From NCBI RefSeq assembly GCF_014058685.1, contig NZ_CP059055.1, positions 1,302,001 to 1,366,000 on the forward strand: 64,000 bases of DNA, written 5' to 3'. Under the pieces are notes generated by a model. It ran no database searches. It saw only the letters and a list, made by a program, of their open reading frames with translations, and had not been told where the DNA came from. How positions within the stretch are numbered: the stretch's first letter is position 1; every line of letters starts with the position of its first letter. Source of the DNA: Lactobacillus johnsonii (GTDB lineage: Bacteria; Bacillota; Bacilli; Lactobacillales; Lactobacillaceae). Shown here one piece after another: positions 31,692 through 41,298 of the stretch. The position numbers were made by a program, and so were the translations under genes.

Positions 31692-32423
31692 TTATTCATC
31701 ATCATCTGCAGCAGCAGTATATACATTAGAAACGTCATCGTTATCTTCTAATGCATCAATTAAATGAGCAAATTGCTCTTTCTTATCTGCTGGAACTGGA
31801 GTGGTGTTTTGTGGAATCATAGTTAATTCTGCATTAGCTAACTTATAGCCAGCTTTTTCCAATGCATCACGTACAGCAGTAAATTGCTTAGGATCAGTGT
31901 AGATTTCAAATGCATCATCACTAGTTTCCAAGTCGTCTCCACCAGCATCCATAACATCAAGCAAAACTTGATCTTCATCAGCGTCAGTAGTTGAACGATC
32001 AATTACAAGGTACCCCTTACGGTCAAACATGTAAGCAACAGAACCAGTTGCACCAAGAGAACCACCATTACGAGTAAAGGCAACACGAACATCAGAAGCA
32101 GTACGGTTCTTGTTATCAGTTAAAGCTTCAACTAAAACTGCAACACCACCTGGTGCATAACCTTCGTAGGTAATTTCATCATAATGTTCATCTGAATTAC
32201 CTTCAGCCTTTTTAATAGCACGTTCAATGTTAGTCTTAGGCATGTTAGCTGCACGTGCTTTATCCATAACCATACGTAAAGTAGGATTTCCTGAAGGGTC
32301 AGGACCACCACTCTTTGCAGCCATATAAATTTCACGAGATAATTTTTGGAAAACTTTACCTCTCTTAGCGTCTTGCGCATTCTTGCGGCCTTGAATATTG
32401 TGCCATTTTGAATGTCCTGACAT
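31692..32423 (-). CDS. yebC: YebC/PmpR-family regulatory protein
   Basis: 243 residues starting [21 protein letters not shown], diagnostic of the family. Members act as transcription regulators and, in recent work on relatives, as translation factors easing ribosome stalling at proline runs. The three-domain acidic protein is full length. Confidence 0.93.
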   Translation of the reverse strand: MSGHSKWHNIQGRKNAQDAKRGKVFQKLSREIYMAAKSGGPDPSGNPTLRMVMDKARAANMPKTNIERAIKKAEGNSDEHYDEITYEGYAPGGVAVLVEALTDNKNRTASDVRVAFTRNGGSLGATGSVAYMFDRKGYLVIDRSTTDADEDQVLLDVMDAGGDDLETSDDAFEIYTDPKQFTAVRDALEKAGYKLANAELTMIPQNTTPVPADKKEQFAHLIDALEDNDDVSNVYTAAADDDE

Positions 32424-32496
32424 AAGAATCCTTCTTTCTTTTTATTTAATATAGTTAACCTTGTCAATCATAACGCACTAAAGGTTTAAATTCAAT

Positions 32497-33012
32497 CTAG
32501 GAATTACTTTTTTCTGCACGATGTCTAAGCCAATAAACAAAAATACAAATTAAGATCGCTAAAAGTGCACCAGCTGAATCAAGCGCTACATCATGAACAC
32601 TAGGGGTTCTGTCTCCAGTTAAATACTGGTGAAATTCGTCTAATCCGGCCAAACCAATGATACCTAGCCAAATAAATAAAGGACCACACCATTTCTTAAA
32701 CAATCGATCTAATCCCAAACAAGCAAACAAACCCACTAAAAAATAAGATGAAAAGTGAGCAAACTTTCTCATGACAAACTGTGTCATCCCAGCTTCACCA
32801 TTGTCCAAAACTGCATTATGCCATCGTCCACCATAATAAATATTCCAATTTCCTACTATTCTTTCAATAATTGGAAAATGACGATGTATAAATCCTGGTG
32901 ACATCTCTTGCTCATGATAAGTCATTGAACTAGAAATAAACAATCCCAGTAATACAGCAATCATTAAACATACAAAAATAATTTCTCGCTTAGTTAACAA
33001 AGTTTTTTTCAT
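32497..33012 (-). CDS. VanZ-family membrane protein
   Basis: 171 residues with about four hydrophobic spans and the VanZ-like motif DEFHQYLTGDRTPSVHDVALDSAGALLA. VanZ relatives are linked to low-level teicoplanin resistance, but most have no known role. Its start overlaps the coaBC stop by four bases. Confidence 0.82.
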   Translation of the reverse strand: MKKTLLTKREIIFVCLMIAVLLGLFISSSMTYHEQEMSPGFIHRHFPIIERIVGNWNIYYGGRWHNAVLDNGEAGMTQFVMRKFAHFSSYFLVGLFACLGLDRLFKKWCGPLFIWLGIIGLAGLDEFHQYLTGDRTPSVHDVALDSAGALLAILICIFVYWLRHRAEKSNS

Positions 33013-34217
33013 TTTATAACTTTCCTACTTTCAAGCTCTTCAGCAACTAAAGTAATTATTTTCTTAGCTATTTCTACTTTAGTTGTCTCTGCGATATTTT
33101 CATTTGCTTTATCTTTTCTTAATACCGTAACCTTATCCCTATCGCTTCCAAATACTCCCTGACTAACATTATTGGCTACAATCATATCTGCATTTTTATT
33201 TTTCAACTTTTTAGTCGCATTTTCGAGTAAATCATTTGTTTCAGCTGCAAAACCAACCACAACTTGCTGTTCTTGCTTTAAACTCCCCATTGTTTTTAAG
33301 ATATCAGGAGTTTCTTTTAAATAAATTTTTAGTTTATCTCCTTGATCTTGCTTTTTAATTTTATGATCTATGTAGTTCACTGGCTCATAATCCGCTACAG
33401 CAGCCGCCATAATTAAAGCATCCGCAGTAGAAAAAGCTTTCTTCACAGCTGCAAGCATTTCTTCAGTCGTCTCTACATGAATAACCGTCATTTTTGATGA
33501 CTCAGGAACAGGAACTGAAACATGTCCTACAATCAAAACAACTTCTGCACCAGCCCTAAGAGCTGCATTTGCTAAGGCCAGTCCCATCTTTCCACTAGAG
33601 CGATTCCCTAAATAACGAACAGGATCAAGTGGGGAGACAGTTCCGCCAGCAGTAATTACAACTTTTTTACCAGCTAATTCATCATTTACTTGAAGAGATG
33701 AGTTTACCCAGTTCATGATTGCTGCTGGTTCAGGCATTCTTCCCTTACCATTATATCCTTCAGCTAAACGGCCAGTATCAGGATCCATTACAAAGATTCC
33801 ATCTTGCTTTAATTGCTGTAAGTTTCTTTGAAATGCAGGATTACTCCACATATGGCTATTCATTGCCGGAATAACATATTTAGGTGCAGCAGTTGCTAAA
33901 AACGTTGTACTTGCAGCATCATCTGCTATCCCATTGGCTATTTTTGCAATAAAGTTAGCTGTTGCCGGAACTACAACCGCAATATCAGTCCAGTCGGCCA
34001 ATTCAATATGCTGGATCTTATCAGCTCTATTCTCCTTCCAGAGATCAGTTAATACTGGATGCTTCGTTAAAGCAGCTAAAGTTTGTGTTCCAATCAAATG
34101 AACTGCCTCTTCGGTCATCGCTACTCTTACTTCATGTCCTTCTTTTTGAAAATCACGTACAACACTAATTGCCTTATATGCAGCAATACTACCCGTGATA
34201 TATATTGTAGCTTTCAT
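33009..34217 (-). CDS. coaBC: bifunctional phosphopantothenoylcysteine synthetase/decarboxylase
   Basis: 402 residues carrying two steps of coenzyme A synthesis. The N-terminal flavin-dependent decarboxylase (CoaC) has ITGSIAAYK and PAMNSHMW. The C-terminal ligase (CoaB) has ITAGGTVSPLDPVRYLGNRSSGKMG and AAAVADYEP. Standard length. Named Dfp in older annotation. Confidence 0.95.
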   Translation of the reverse strand: MKATIYITGSIAAYKAISVVRDFQKEGHEVRVAMTEEAVHLIGTQTLAALTKHPVLTDLWKENRADKIQHIELADWTDIAVVVPATANFIAKIANGIADDAASTTFLATAAPKYVIPAMNSHMWSNPAFQRNLQQLKQDGIFVMDPDTGRLAEGYNGKGRMPEPAAIMNWVNSSLQVNDELAGKKVVITAGGTVSPLDPVRYLGNRSSGKMGLALANAALRAGAEVVLIVGHVSVPVPESSKMTVIHVETTEEMLAAVKKAFSTADALIMAAAVADYEPVNYIDHKIKKQDQGDKLKIYLKETPDILKTMGSLKQEQQVVVGFAAETNDLLENATKKLKNKNADMIVANNVSQGVFGSDRDKVTVLRKDKANENIAETTKVEIAKKIITLVAEELESRKVIK

Positions 34218-34380
34218 TTTTTATCAACCTTAATTCATAATTTCTTTCTACTATAACACAAGCTTACTAAGTCGAATTACTAAAAATAAATTAGCAAATT
34301 AAAAAATATTAGTAAATTCTGCTATGATTTATATTGAATGCAGATCTAAACAACATAATTCGAAAGGATAAATATATAGA

Positions 34381-35271
34381 ATGAGAAAACATTATCAAAA
34401 GATTTTTGCTTTCTTTTTTGCAATTAGTAGTCTTGTTTTAATTCTTACTGGCTGCTCAAAAAAAGAAAATTCATCAAATAAAATTTCTATCGTAACAAGT
34501 ACTAATGTTTATGCCGATATCGCACAAAATGTCTTAGGAAAATATGGTAAAGCAACTGCTATTATTACTAACAGTGCTACTGATCCACATGACTTTGAAC
34601 CCACAACTGCAGACGCAAAAAAAGTTCAAAATGCAAAAATTGTTGTTGCTAACGGTTTGGGCTATGATTCTTGGCTTCCTAAGCTTGCTAAATCAACTAA
34701 TAAGTCTGCTGTTTTAGTTGGCGAAGATTTAATGAATCTAAAAAATGGCGCAAATCCGCATATTTGGTTTGATTTAAACATGCCTAAAAAATATGTTAAC
34801 TATTTAGTTGAGCGACTCTCTAAAATAGACAAAAAACATGCAGCTTACTACAAAGAAAATGGGAAGGAATATCTTGCAAAAATCAATAAGATACAAAAAA
34901 TTGCAGATTCTATTGATGGTGCAAAACAAAAGCCAGTATATGTCAGCGAGCCAGTGTTTGACTATGCCTTAAATGCTACTCACTTTAAGATTGGTGATAA
35001 AGCTTTTGAAGAAGCAATTGAAAATGAAACAGATCCAAGTGCCAAAATTATTCATCAAATGAACCAAACAATTAATAATCGTGGAATTTCTTTCTTTGTT
35101 AAAAATTCTCAAGTAAGCAGTTTAACTGTTAATAATTTTGTAAAAAGAGCTAAGTCAAAAAATATTCCAATCTTGCAAGTTCGTGAAACCATCCCCAACA
35201 ATACAAGTTACATAAAATGGATGACAGAAAATTATCAGAATTTAGCAAATATTAATAAAAAACTAGACTAA
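34381..35271 (+). CDS. metal ABC transporter substrate-binding lipoprotein (ZnuA-like)
   Basis: 296 residues. The signal peptide ends in a lipobox LTGC (Cys about residue 25). Cluster A-I metal-binding motifs are DPHDFEPT, NPHIWFD (His ligands) and SEPVFDY (Glu). It probably captures Zn or Mn at the membrane surface. No permease or ATPase gene is adjacent, so it must work with components encoded elsewhere. It is monocistronic, with its own terminator. Confidence 0.88.
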   Translation: MRKHYQKIFAFFFAISSLVLILTGCSKKENSSNKISIVTSTNVYADIAQNVLGKYGKATAIITNSATDPHDFEPTTADAKKVQNAKIVVANGLGYDSWLPKLAKSTNKSAVLVGEDLMNLKNGANPHIWFDLNMPKKYVNYLVERLSKIDKKHAAYYKENGKEYLAKINKIQKIADSIDGAKQKPVYVSEPVFDYALNATHFKIGDKAFEEAIENETDPSAKIIHQMNQTINNRGISFFVKNSQVSSLTVNNFVKRAKSKNIPILQVRETIPNNTSYIKWMTENYQNLANINKKLD

Positions 35272-35283
35272 GTTAGTTTATTA

Positions 35284-35317
35284 AAAAGAGGGCCTCTAAT
35301 ACGAGACCCTCTTTTTT
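35284..35317. terminator. bidirectional terminator after the metal-binding lipoprotein
   Basis: AAAAAGAGGG...CCCTCTTTTTT hairpin with an inner CTC / GAG extension, between convergent genes. Confidence 0.85.
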
Positions 35318-36092
35318 ACTTTAAAATATCTTTTAACTTTATATTAAATTGCTGTGGAATTTCCGCCATAATTACATGTCCCGTCGGTGACATAATAAAG
35401 CTATTTATTCGGCTATTCTTTTGTTCAAGCTTCTTTTCATATCCCTCTCGATAATAAGGACTTTCCTTTGCAACAAAAAAAGTAGTTGGAATTGTTGTTT
35501 TTTCTAAAACTCTTCGCCAATCTAATGACATATGATTTTCAAGCAAATCTACATTATCTTTTCTATTAAATGGATTGGCTTTCTTGGCCTTCATTAACTT
35601 AGCATACACATTATCATCCAAGCCATTATATGTTTCATGAACCCGTGGCCTTTCTTGGCATTTTTTTAAATAATTTTCTTTTGTATAATCCATAAAGCCA
35701 TATTTCCAATTTTCATCATTAAGCATTTTAGGTGACTGATCTATTAACAATGCTTGTTTAACCAGCTTTGGATTATTTTTCATTAAACAAAAGATGATAG
35801 AAGCGCCCATTGAATGTCCCATAAAAATAGCTTGTTTGATTTTCAAAAATGATGTCAATTCATTCAAATCTTGTGTCAAACGTTCGATAGTATGACCTTT
35901 TTCTGTTCGTTGGCTTTTTCCCATATTTCTGTGATCATAAGTTAAAACTTGATACCCTAATTTATTTAAAAATGGGACTTGTGCTGACCATATTTCTTGA
36001 TAGGCTCCAAAGCCGTTAACCAAAACAATAGTTTTTCCTTTTCCCGTTAACTGGTAATTAATTTCTACATTATCACTTGTCTTAAATAGCAT
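35316..36092 (-). CDS. alpha/beta hydrolase
   Basis: 258 residues. Oxyanion region VNGFGAYQEIW, nucleophile elbow FMGHSMGAS (Ser), acid region LIDQSPK and catalytic His near the end (SPTGHVIMAE). Cytoplasmic, substrate unknown. It starts two bases after the upstream membrane protein gene stops. Confidence 0.85.
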   Translation of the reverse strand: MLFKTSDNVEINYQLTGKGKTIVLVNGFGAYQEIWSAQVPFLNKLGYQVLTYDHRNMGKSQRTEKGHTIERLTQDLNELTSFLKIKQAIFMGHSMGASIIFCLMKNNPKLVKQALLIDQSPKMLNDENWKYGFMDYTKENYLKKCQERPRVHETYNGLDDNVYAKLMKAKKANPFNRKDNVDLLENHMSLDWRRVLEKTTIPTTFFVAKESPYYREGYEKKLEQKNSRINSFIMSPTGHVIMAEIPQQFNIKLKDILK

Positions 36093-36094
36093 TT

Positions 36095-36802
36095 TTATTC
36101 CTGCTCCTGCTTAATTTTAATAAATAGACAGCCTACAGCCGCAATAATTGCGGTAATTAAAGCTTGTGTTAATCCACTGCTTAGGCTTACATTAATTCCG
36201 CTATACACACTTTCATGCAGCGAACTCGTGGCAATCTGGGCTGCATAAGATAAAACACCATATGATCCAATAGCCGCAATTAAAAGTGGAATAAGGGCTA
36301 CTTTTTTTCCAAACAAAGCTAAAGCCATTGCCAAAATATATAGTCCAATCAACAAGAAGTAAATTAAATGATAAATCTCAGCAGCCTGTTTTACCGAATC
36401 AGAATTTTGCCTCAACTGTTCATTTACCAATTGTAATATGACTTGATTAAAAACTTGCTCCTGCTGCGTATCATTCTTTAAATTCAGATCAACATCCGTT
36501 AACTTATCATTAGCCAAATAATTGGTGCTTAATTGATTTAATCCTTGATAAGATGTCTTTAATTCGATATTTTTAGGCAACTGCGACAAGAGTGTATCTT
36601 CAATACCTGAATCTTGCAGAAAACTAACACCCATTTGTAAATCACTATTATTTGCTTGATCAACCACCTTATTAATAGAACTTTTTACTAAGCCGGCTGT
36701 GCTGTCTACTTTTAATTCTACGGGACTAGTTAAAGTTAAACTCAATGATATATAGATGAGCCCAACTACAACCAATCTCCAAATCCATTTTACAAATTTC
36801 AA
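36095..36802 (-). CDS. uncharacterised membrane protein, 235 residues
   Basis: One span near the N-terminus (residues 8-24), an extracellular region of about 115 residues, then three closely spaced spans (about 142-162, 168-188 and 210-230). No domain recognised. It is in an operon with the hydrolase downstream. A role in the envelope is plausible only. Confidence 0.7.
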   Translation of the reverse strand: MKFVKWIWRLVVVGLIYISLSLTLTSPVELKVDSTAGLVKSSINKVVDQANNSDLQMGVSFLQDSGIEDTLLSQLPKNIELKTSYQGLNQLSTNYLANDKLTDVDLNLKNDTQQEQVFNQVILQLVNEQLRQNSDSVKQAAEIYHLIYFLLIGLYILAMALALFGKKVALIPLLIAAIGSYGVLSYAAQIATSSLHESVYSGINVSLSSGLTQALITAIIAAVGCLFIKIKQEQE

Positions 36803-36836
36803 TTTTTTCTCCTAATGAAAATTTTAAGATTATTTT

Positions 36837-36892
36837 TTACACTTAATAAAGTAAATCCATAGATTTTTTAGTGCTATATAATAAAAGTGTAA
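36837..36892. promoter_or_regulatory. separated inverted repeat flanking the promoter of the DUF4097-like gene
   Basis: TTACACTT at about 36837-36844 and AAGTGTAA at 36885-36892 are exact inverses. TATAAT at 36877-36882 lies just before the second copy, a good -10. The pair could be a looping operator. Confidence 0.45.
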
Positions 36893-36913
36893 CAAATATC
36901 AAAGGAGTTCAGC

Positions 36914-38131
36914 ATGATTGATGAAAAACTAAAAGAATTTTTCAATAAATTTCCTCATATTAAAGAAAATAAGCCTTTACAAAATACTTTAAGTAAAAAA
37001 ATTAAAAACTTAATAAAAAAAGAAATTCAGCATGGTGCCAGTCAATTTGAAGCAGAACAAAAAGCACTTTTAAATTTAACGGATCTTGATACCATGCTTT
37101 CTCAACTAAAATCTTTAGAAGAAAATGACTATGTAAAATATAATGATTTTTTCGCCAAAATTTTCGATTCAAAACTAGTCAATGAACTAAAGATAAAATT
37201 AAATCAAATTGATGAAATTCATCTTAACTATCGCTTGGGTGATATTTTAGTTTTACCAACCAATTCTTCCCAACTAATCGTACATGACTTTATGTCTCGC
37301 GATATTAAAAACCTACACTCAACAGTTGAAAAAGTTGGAAATGTTTTAAAAATTACCCAAGGCCCTCGCAAACTAGTTGGTATTTTTAAAAATAAAACTT
37401 TGCTATTTTTACCTAAAGAGTTCACTGGTTTTCTAACTATTCGCAGTCAAAGTGGGGATGTCTATATTAATAAGATTTCTAATTATTGTATGGTAGATGT
37501 AACTGCGGTTTCAGGAGATTTTCTATTAGCTCACTCTACTCTTAAACGAGTACAAGCAGACTTAAAATCCGGAGACATTGTCATTTCTAATACTTCCGCT
37601 AATGTCTTTCATGTTAATGGTCACTCAGGAATGCTGGACAGTAATGATGTGAATGCAAAAGAAGAAATATCTTATCACACAATCAGTGGAAATATGGAAT
37701 TAGAAAATATTAATACTAAAAATTTTTTTGTGGATACTAAAAGTGGCAAGATCGCCGTAAATGGGCTTACAAGTGAGAATATAGATTTAGTAACCGATAC
37801 CGGATTAATGCTTCTAAATAATCTTACTGGAGGTGGTAATATTAAATCTGATATGGGGAAAATTAACTTATCACTGGCTGAAAAGTCTAAATTTAATTTA
37901 TCAATTCAAAGTAAAGTTGGTAATATATCGGTTAATGTCCCACCGGCAATATTTTTCAAATTCAAAATTAATACCAAAAAAATTGGTCCAACTGATTTTC
38001 CTCTTGATGCCATTATTTACGGAAACGATGATTACGATAAAATTGAAGGCTATGTTGGTAAGGAAGATTCAACTAATTTAATTGATATTTCAAGCAAAGT
38101 AGGAAAAGTTTCGATTAAAAATCAAAATTAA
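36914..38131 (+). CDS. DUF4097-like repeat protein
   Basis: 405 residues. Residues 1-75 are a helical segment resembling the domain often fused to DUF4097 proteins. The rest is a beta-helix-like run of short strands (SQSGDVYINKIS, KSGDIVISNTS, SDMGKINLSL), typical of DUF4097. No signal peptide or membrane span is evident, so it is probably cytoplasmic. Function unknown; relatives are often controlled by envelope stress. Confidence 0.72.
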   Translation: MIDEKLKEFFNKFPHIKENKPLQNTLSKKIKNLIKKEIQHGASQFEAEQKALLNLTDLDTMLSQLKSLEENDYVKYNDFFAKIFDSKLVNELKIKLNQIDEIHLNYRLGDILVLPTNSSQLIVHDFMSRDIKNLHSTVEKVGNVLKITQGPRKLVGIFKNKTLLFLPKEFTGFLTIRSQSGDVYINKISNYCMVDVTAVSGDFLLAHSTLKRVQADLKSGDIVISNTSANVFHVNGHSGMLDSNDVNAKEEISYHTISGNMELENINTKNFFVDTKSGKIAVNGLTSENIDLVTDTGLMLLNNLTGGGNIKSDMGKINLSLAEKSKFNLSIQSKVGNISVNVPPAIFFKFKINTKKIGPTDFPLDAIIYGNDDYDKIEGYVGKEDSTNLIDISSKVGKVSIKNQN

Positions 38132-38140
38132 TAACTATCA

Positions 38141-38177
38141 AAAAAAGAATGTATCGGAATCTGATACATTCTTTTTT
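38141..38177. terminator. bidirectional terminator
   Basis: AAAAAAGAATGTATC / GATACATTCTTTTTT hairpin between the DUF4097-like gene and the convergent crcB pair. Confidence 0.87.
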
Positions 38178-38185
38178 ATTGAGAT

Positions 38186-38545
38186 CTAAATCAAAGTATC
38201 TACTTTATATCCTAAAAATACTAAAATTAAGCCACCACCATATGATAGCAATGCATATAGGGTGAATACACTGTAATTACGATCTCGCCAATGAGACAGC
38301 AATTCAACGTTTAACGTTGAAAATGTTGTATAACCGCCTAATACTCCTGTTCCAATCAAAGCATAGATAAAGGGTGAGAATTTACGAGAAAAAATAAATC
38401 CCAATAAAAATGCTCCTGTAAGATTTATTAATAGCGTTGCGTACGGAAATTTCTCAGACCAATGTTTTTTACCATAGTTAGTAATGCCATATCTTAAAAT
38501 TGCTCCCCAAATAGCTCCGAATCCGGCTGTTAAAACTGTTATCAT
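38186..38545 (-). CDS. crcB2: CrcB/Fluc fluoride channel subunit 2
   Basis: 119 residues with four membrane spans. The Fluc motif GAIWGAILRY is at the start and GVLGGYTTFSTLNVE carries the conserved Thr-Phe-Ser signature. Fluc channels are dual-topology dimers; two tandem genes usually give a heterodimer with opposite orientations. It overlaps the first gene by four bases. Fluoride export is family knowledge. Confidence 0.92.
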   Translation of the reverse strand: MITVLTAGFGAIWGAILRYGITNYGKKHWSEKFPYATLLINLTGAFLLGFIFSRKFSPFIYALIGTGVLGGYTTFSTLNVELLSHWRDRNYSVFTLYALLSYGGGLILVFLGYKVDTLI

Positions 38546-38931
38546 GCTTTTTCTGCCAACTTTCTACCTGTTCTTTTACCTACTAACATTCCCAAATAAG
38601 CAAATAAAAAACCAATAAAGATCGAACTAAAGAAATAAATAGTTGCTTGACTATTCATCCCACTTTCTAATTGCTTAAGAGTATCTAAATTAAAACTTGA
38701 AAAAGTAGTAAAGGAACCAACAAATCCTGTACTTAGTCCAGTAACTAGCCAATCTCTTCCTTCTCGGTATTCAACAAAAAAATAAGTAAAAAATGCTAAT
38801 AAAAAGCAGCCGATAATATTAGCAGTCAAAGTTCCAGTCTGTGACCAGATTAAATTTAAATAGGCTCGCAGTCCACCTCCAAAAAAAGCAAAAATCCCTA
38901 CACTTAAATAATTTTTCAATCGTCTATTCAT
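38542..38931 (-). CDS. crcB1: CrcB/Fluc fluoride channel subunit 1
   Basis: 129 residues, four spans, with FGGGLRAYLNLIW and GFVGSFTTFSSFN. Partner of the downstream crcB gene. It starts inside the end of the HAD phosphatase gene, so the three are one operon. No fluoride riboswitch is evident upstream of the operon. Confidence 0.92.
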   Translation of the reverse strand: MNRRLKNYLSVGIFAFFGGGLRAYLNLIWSQTGTLTANIIGCFLLAFFTYFFVEYREGRDWLVTGLSTGFVGSFTTFSSFNLDTLKQLESGMNSQATIYFFSSIFIGFLFAYLGMLVGKRTGRKLAEKA

Positions 38932-39739
38932 TAAAAACCAGCCTTCTTAATGCATACGCTATTCCGTCTTCATTATTTGTTTTAGTTATAAAATTAGCAC
39001 GCTTTTTTATCTCAGAAACCGCGTTTCCCATAGCTACTTTATAGAATACCGGCACATCAAACATAGAAATATCATTAGTTTGATCACCAAAAATCATTAC
39101 TTCATCTTCTTTTAAATTTAGTTTTTTAGCTAACTCTTTTAACGCATTTCCTTTAGATGCATGCTTAGAATTAATCTCAATCAAAGTTTCATCTGAAGTT
39201 GAGACATTATATCTTTCAAATACTTCCTCTGATAAATTCCCATAAATATTCTTCATTTCAGCTGGAGATCCTGAAAACATTGCCTTAGTAAATTTAATAT
39301 CTTCTGAAATATCTTTTAGTTCAGAAACCTCTATTGGCATTCTTGTTAGCCAACTTTCACGTGATAGATAATAGTTAATAAAATGATCTAATGTAATAAA
39401 CTTATCTCTTACTTCAATATGAAAATTTGCTTGTAATTTATCAGCAATCTTTTCAAAAAAGATAAAATCATTATAGCTTAACAGTTCTTCAACGATTGCT
39501 TTTCCTTGAGAATTTAACACTAAAGCTCCATTAAATGCAACCACATACTGAGTAGAATCCTTTAAGTCCAATTCATTAAGATAGTCCTTAATACCTGGAA
39601 ATGGTCTACCTGAGCAAGGAACTATTTTTATTCCCATCTTTGATGCCTTTTGAAGTGCTTGCTTGGTTTTAACACTTATTTCTTGTTTATCATTTAATAA
39701 TGTTCCATCAAGATCTACAGCAATTAATTTTATATTCAT
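38924..39739 (-). CDS. Cof-type HAD phosphatase
   Basis: 271 residues. HAD motif I is AVDLDGTLL, motif II CSGRPFPG, and motif III/IV MIFGDQTNDISMF. The cap is type C2b, as in sugar-phosphate phosphatases of the Cof family. Substrate unknown. First gene of the operon with the two crcB genes. Confidence 0.88.
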   Translation of the reverse strand: MNIKLIAVDLDGTLLNDKQEISVKTKQALQKASKMGIKIVPCSGRPFPGIKDYLNELDLKDSTQYVVAFNGALVLNSQGKAIVEELLSYNDFIFFEKIADKLQANFHIEVRDKFITLDHFINYYLSRESWLTRMPIEVSELKDISEDIKFTKAMFSGSPAEMKNIYGNLSEEVFERYNVSTSDETLIEINSKHASKGNALKELAKKLNLKEDEVMIFGDQTNDISMFDVPVFYKVAMGNAVSEIKKRANFITKTNNEDGIAYALRRLVFNE

Positions 39740-39795
39740 TAGCTTTTCTCCTTATGTAATCGGTTACTCTCCTTTCTATTATACAAAAAATGCAT

Positions 39796-39845
39796 AAAAA
39801 AAGACGACACTACCTCCCTGTTGATCCAAGAAAGTAGGCGTCGTC
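39796..39845 (-). terminator. terminator after glmM
   Basis: GACGACGCCTAC / GTAGTGTCGTC long stem with a T7 tract on the minus strand. It lies between glmM and the HAD gene. Confidence 0.82.
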
Positions 39846-39918
39846 AGATATTAATCGGTTAAATTGGTGAACACCATCACCATATTAAATTTTAAATAAA
39901 GCCAAAAATAATTAGTTT

Positions 39919-41286
39919 TTAGTTTGAACCCATTTCTTCTTCAACAACCTTAGCAACTTCTTCACAGTACTTGTCAGCTAATTCTTGTGTTGGAGCTTCA
40001 GTCATTACACGAAGCAAACTTTGAGTTCCAGATGGACGAACAAAAATACGTCCTTCATCACTTAATTCTTTTTCAACCTTTTCAATGGCTTCAGTAATGC
40101 GTTTATGTTCTTTCCAGTCTTTTTTATTTTCAACAGGAACATTAATTAAACGTTGTGGGTATTCTTTAAAGTCACTCAATAATTCACTGAGGGATTTACC
40201 GGTATCCTTCATTACATATAATAAATGTAATCCCGTAAGCATCCCATCACCTGTGTTGTGGTAGTCGCTAATAATAACGTGACCTGATTGTTCTCCACCA
40301 AGATTATAACCATTAGCTCTCATTTCTTCTGAAACATAACGGTCACCAACTTGTGTTCTTATATTTTTAAGACCACGTCTTTCCAAAGCCTTTGTAAAAC
40401 CAAGGTTACTCATTACAGTTGTAACAATTGTATCTTTCTTTAAGCGACCATGATCAGCAAGATATGAGCCAATAACGTACATAATGTGATCACCGTCAAC
40501 TTCGTTCCCATTTTCATCGACAGCAATACAACGATCAGCATCCCCATCAAATGCTAAACCTAATTGAGCACCTTGTTTTACAACTTCTTCTTGTAATTTC
40601 TTAGTATGAGTTGCGCCCACATGATCATTAATGTTTAAACCGTCTGGATGAGTTGCAATGGTAGTAAAGTCAACCCCCATATCAGCAAATAATCTTGAAA
40701 TCAAAGCACTAGCAGCTCCATTAGCGCCATCTACAACAACTTTAATTCCACTTAATTCTTCTGGTAAAGTATTTTCAATAAATTGTAAGTACTTAGAAGC
40801 TCCTTCATGGTAATTTGTTACAGTTCCTAAACCTTCTGCAGAAGGACGTGGAAGCTTATCTTCAGGTGCATCAATCAATTTTTCAATTTCTTCTTCTTTA
40901 GCATCAGATAATTTTAAACCATCACTACCAAAGAATTTAATTCCATTATCTTCAACCGGATTATGTGAAGCTGAAATTTGAACACCAGCATCTGCACCTT
41001 GTGCACGTACTAAGTAAGAAAGACCAGGAGTAGTAATTACACCAACTTCTAAAACTTCAATTCCGACGGAAAGCAAACCAGAAATCAATGCATACTCTAA
41101 CATTTGTCCAGAAATACGTGTATCACGAGAAACTAATACCTTAGCTCTTTCTCCATCCTTTTTATCCTTAGTAAGAACGTATCCTCCATCACGACCTAAT
41201 TTAAAAGCCATCTCTGGAGTTAAGCCAGCATTAGCAACCCCCCGTACACCATCTGTTCCAAAATATTTAAGCATAATTTTTAACAA
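39919..41286 (-). CDS. glmM: phosphoglucosamine mutase
   Basis: 455 residues. Converts glucosamine 6-phosphate to glucosamine 1-phosphate for cell wall precursors. Active serine loop is [13 protein letters not shown], metal loop AFDGDADRC, sugar loop GGEQSGH and phosphate loop [11 protein letters not shown]. Start probably ATG 41271 (MLKYFGTDG), five codons in. Last gene of the cdaA-cdaR-glmM operon, whose products interact in other Firmicutes. Confidence 0.95.
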   Translation of the reverse strand: MLKIMLKYFGTDGVRGVANAGLTPEMAFKLGRDGGYVLTKDKKDGERAKVLVSRDTRISGQMLEYALISGLLSVGIEVLEVGVITTPGLSYLVRAQGADAGVQISASHNPVEDNGIKFFGSDGLKLSDAKEEEIEKLIDAPEDKLPRPSAEGLGTVTNYHEGASKYLQFIENTLPEELSGIKVVVDGANGAASALISRLFADMGVDFTTIATHPDGLNINDHVGATHTKKLQEEVVKQGAQLGLAFDGDADRCIAVDENGNEVDGDHIMYVIGSYLADHGRLKKDTIVTTVMSNLGFTKALERRGLKNIRTQVGDRYVSEEMRANGYNLGGEQSGHVIISDYHNTGDGMLTGLHLLYVMKDTGKSLSELLSDFKEYPQRLINVPVENKKDWKEHKRITEAIEKVEKELSDEGRIFVRPSGTQSLLRVMTEAPTQELADKYCEEVAKVVEEEMGSN

Positions 41287-41298
41287 CCTTTCCTTGTT

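Noticed and set aside
39740-39918. Possible fluoride riboswitch ahead of the HAD-crcB operon
   Set aside because: The only structure seen is a stem with a T run directly after glmM, which reads as a plain terminator; fluoride aptamer features were not recognised.
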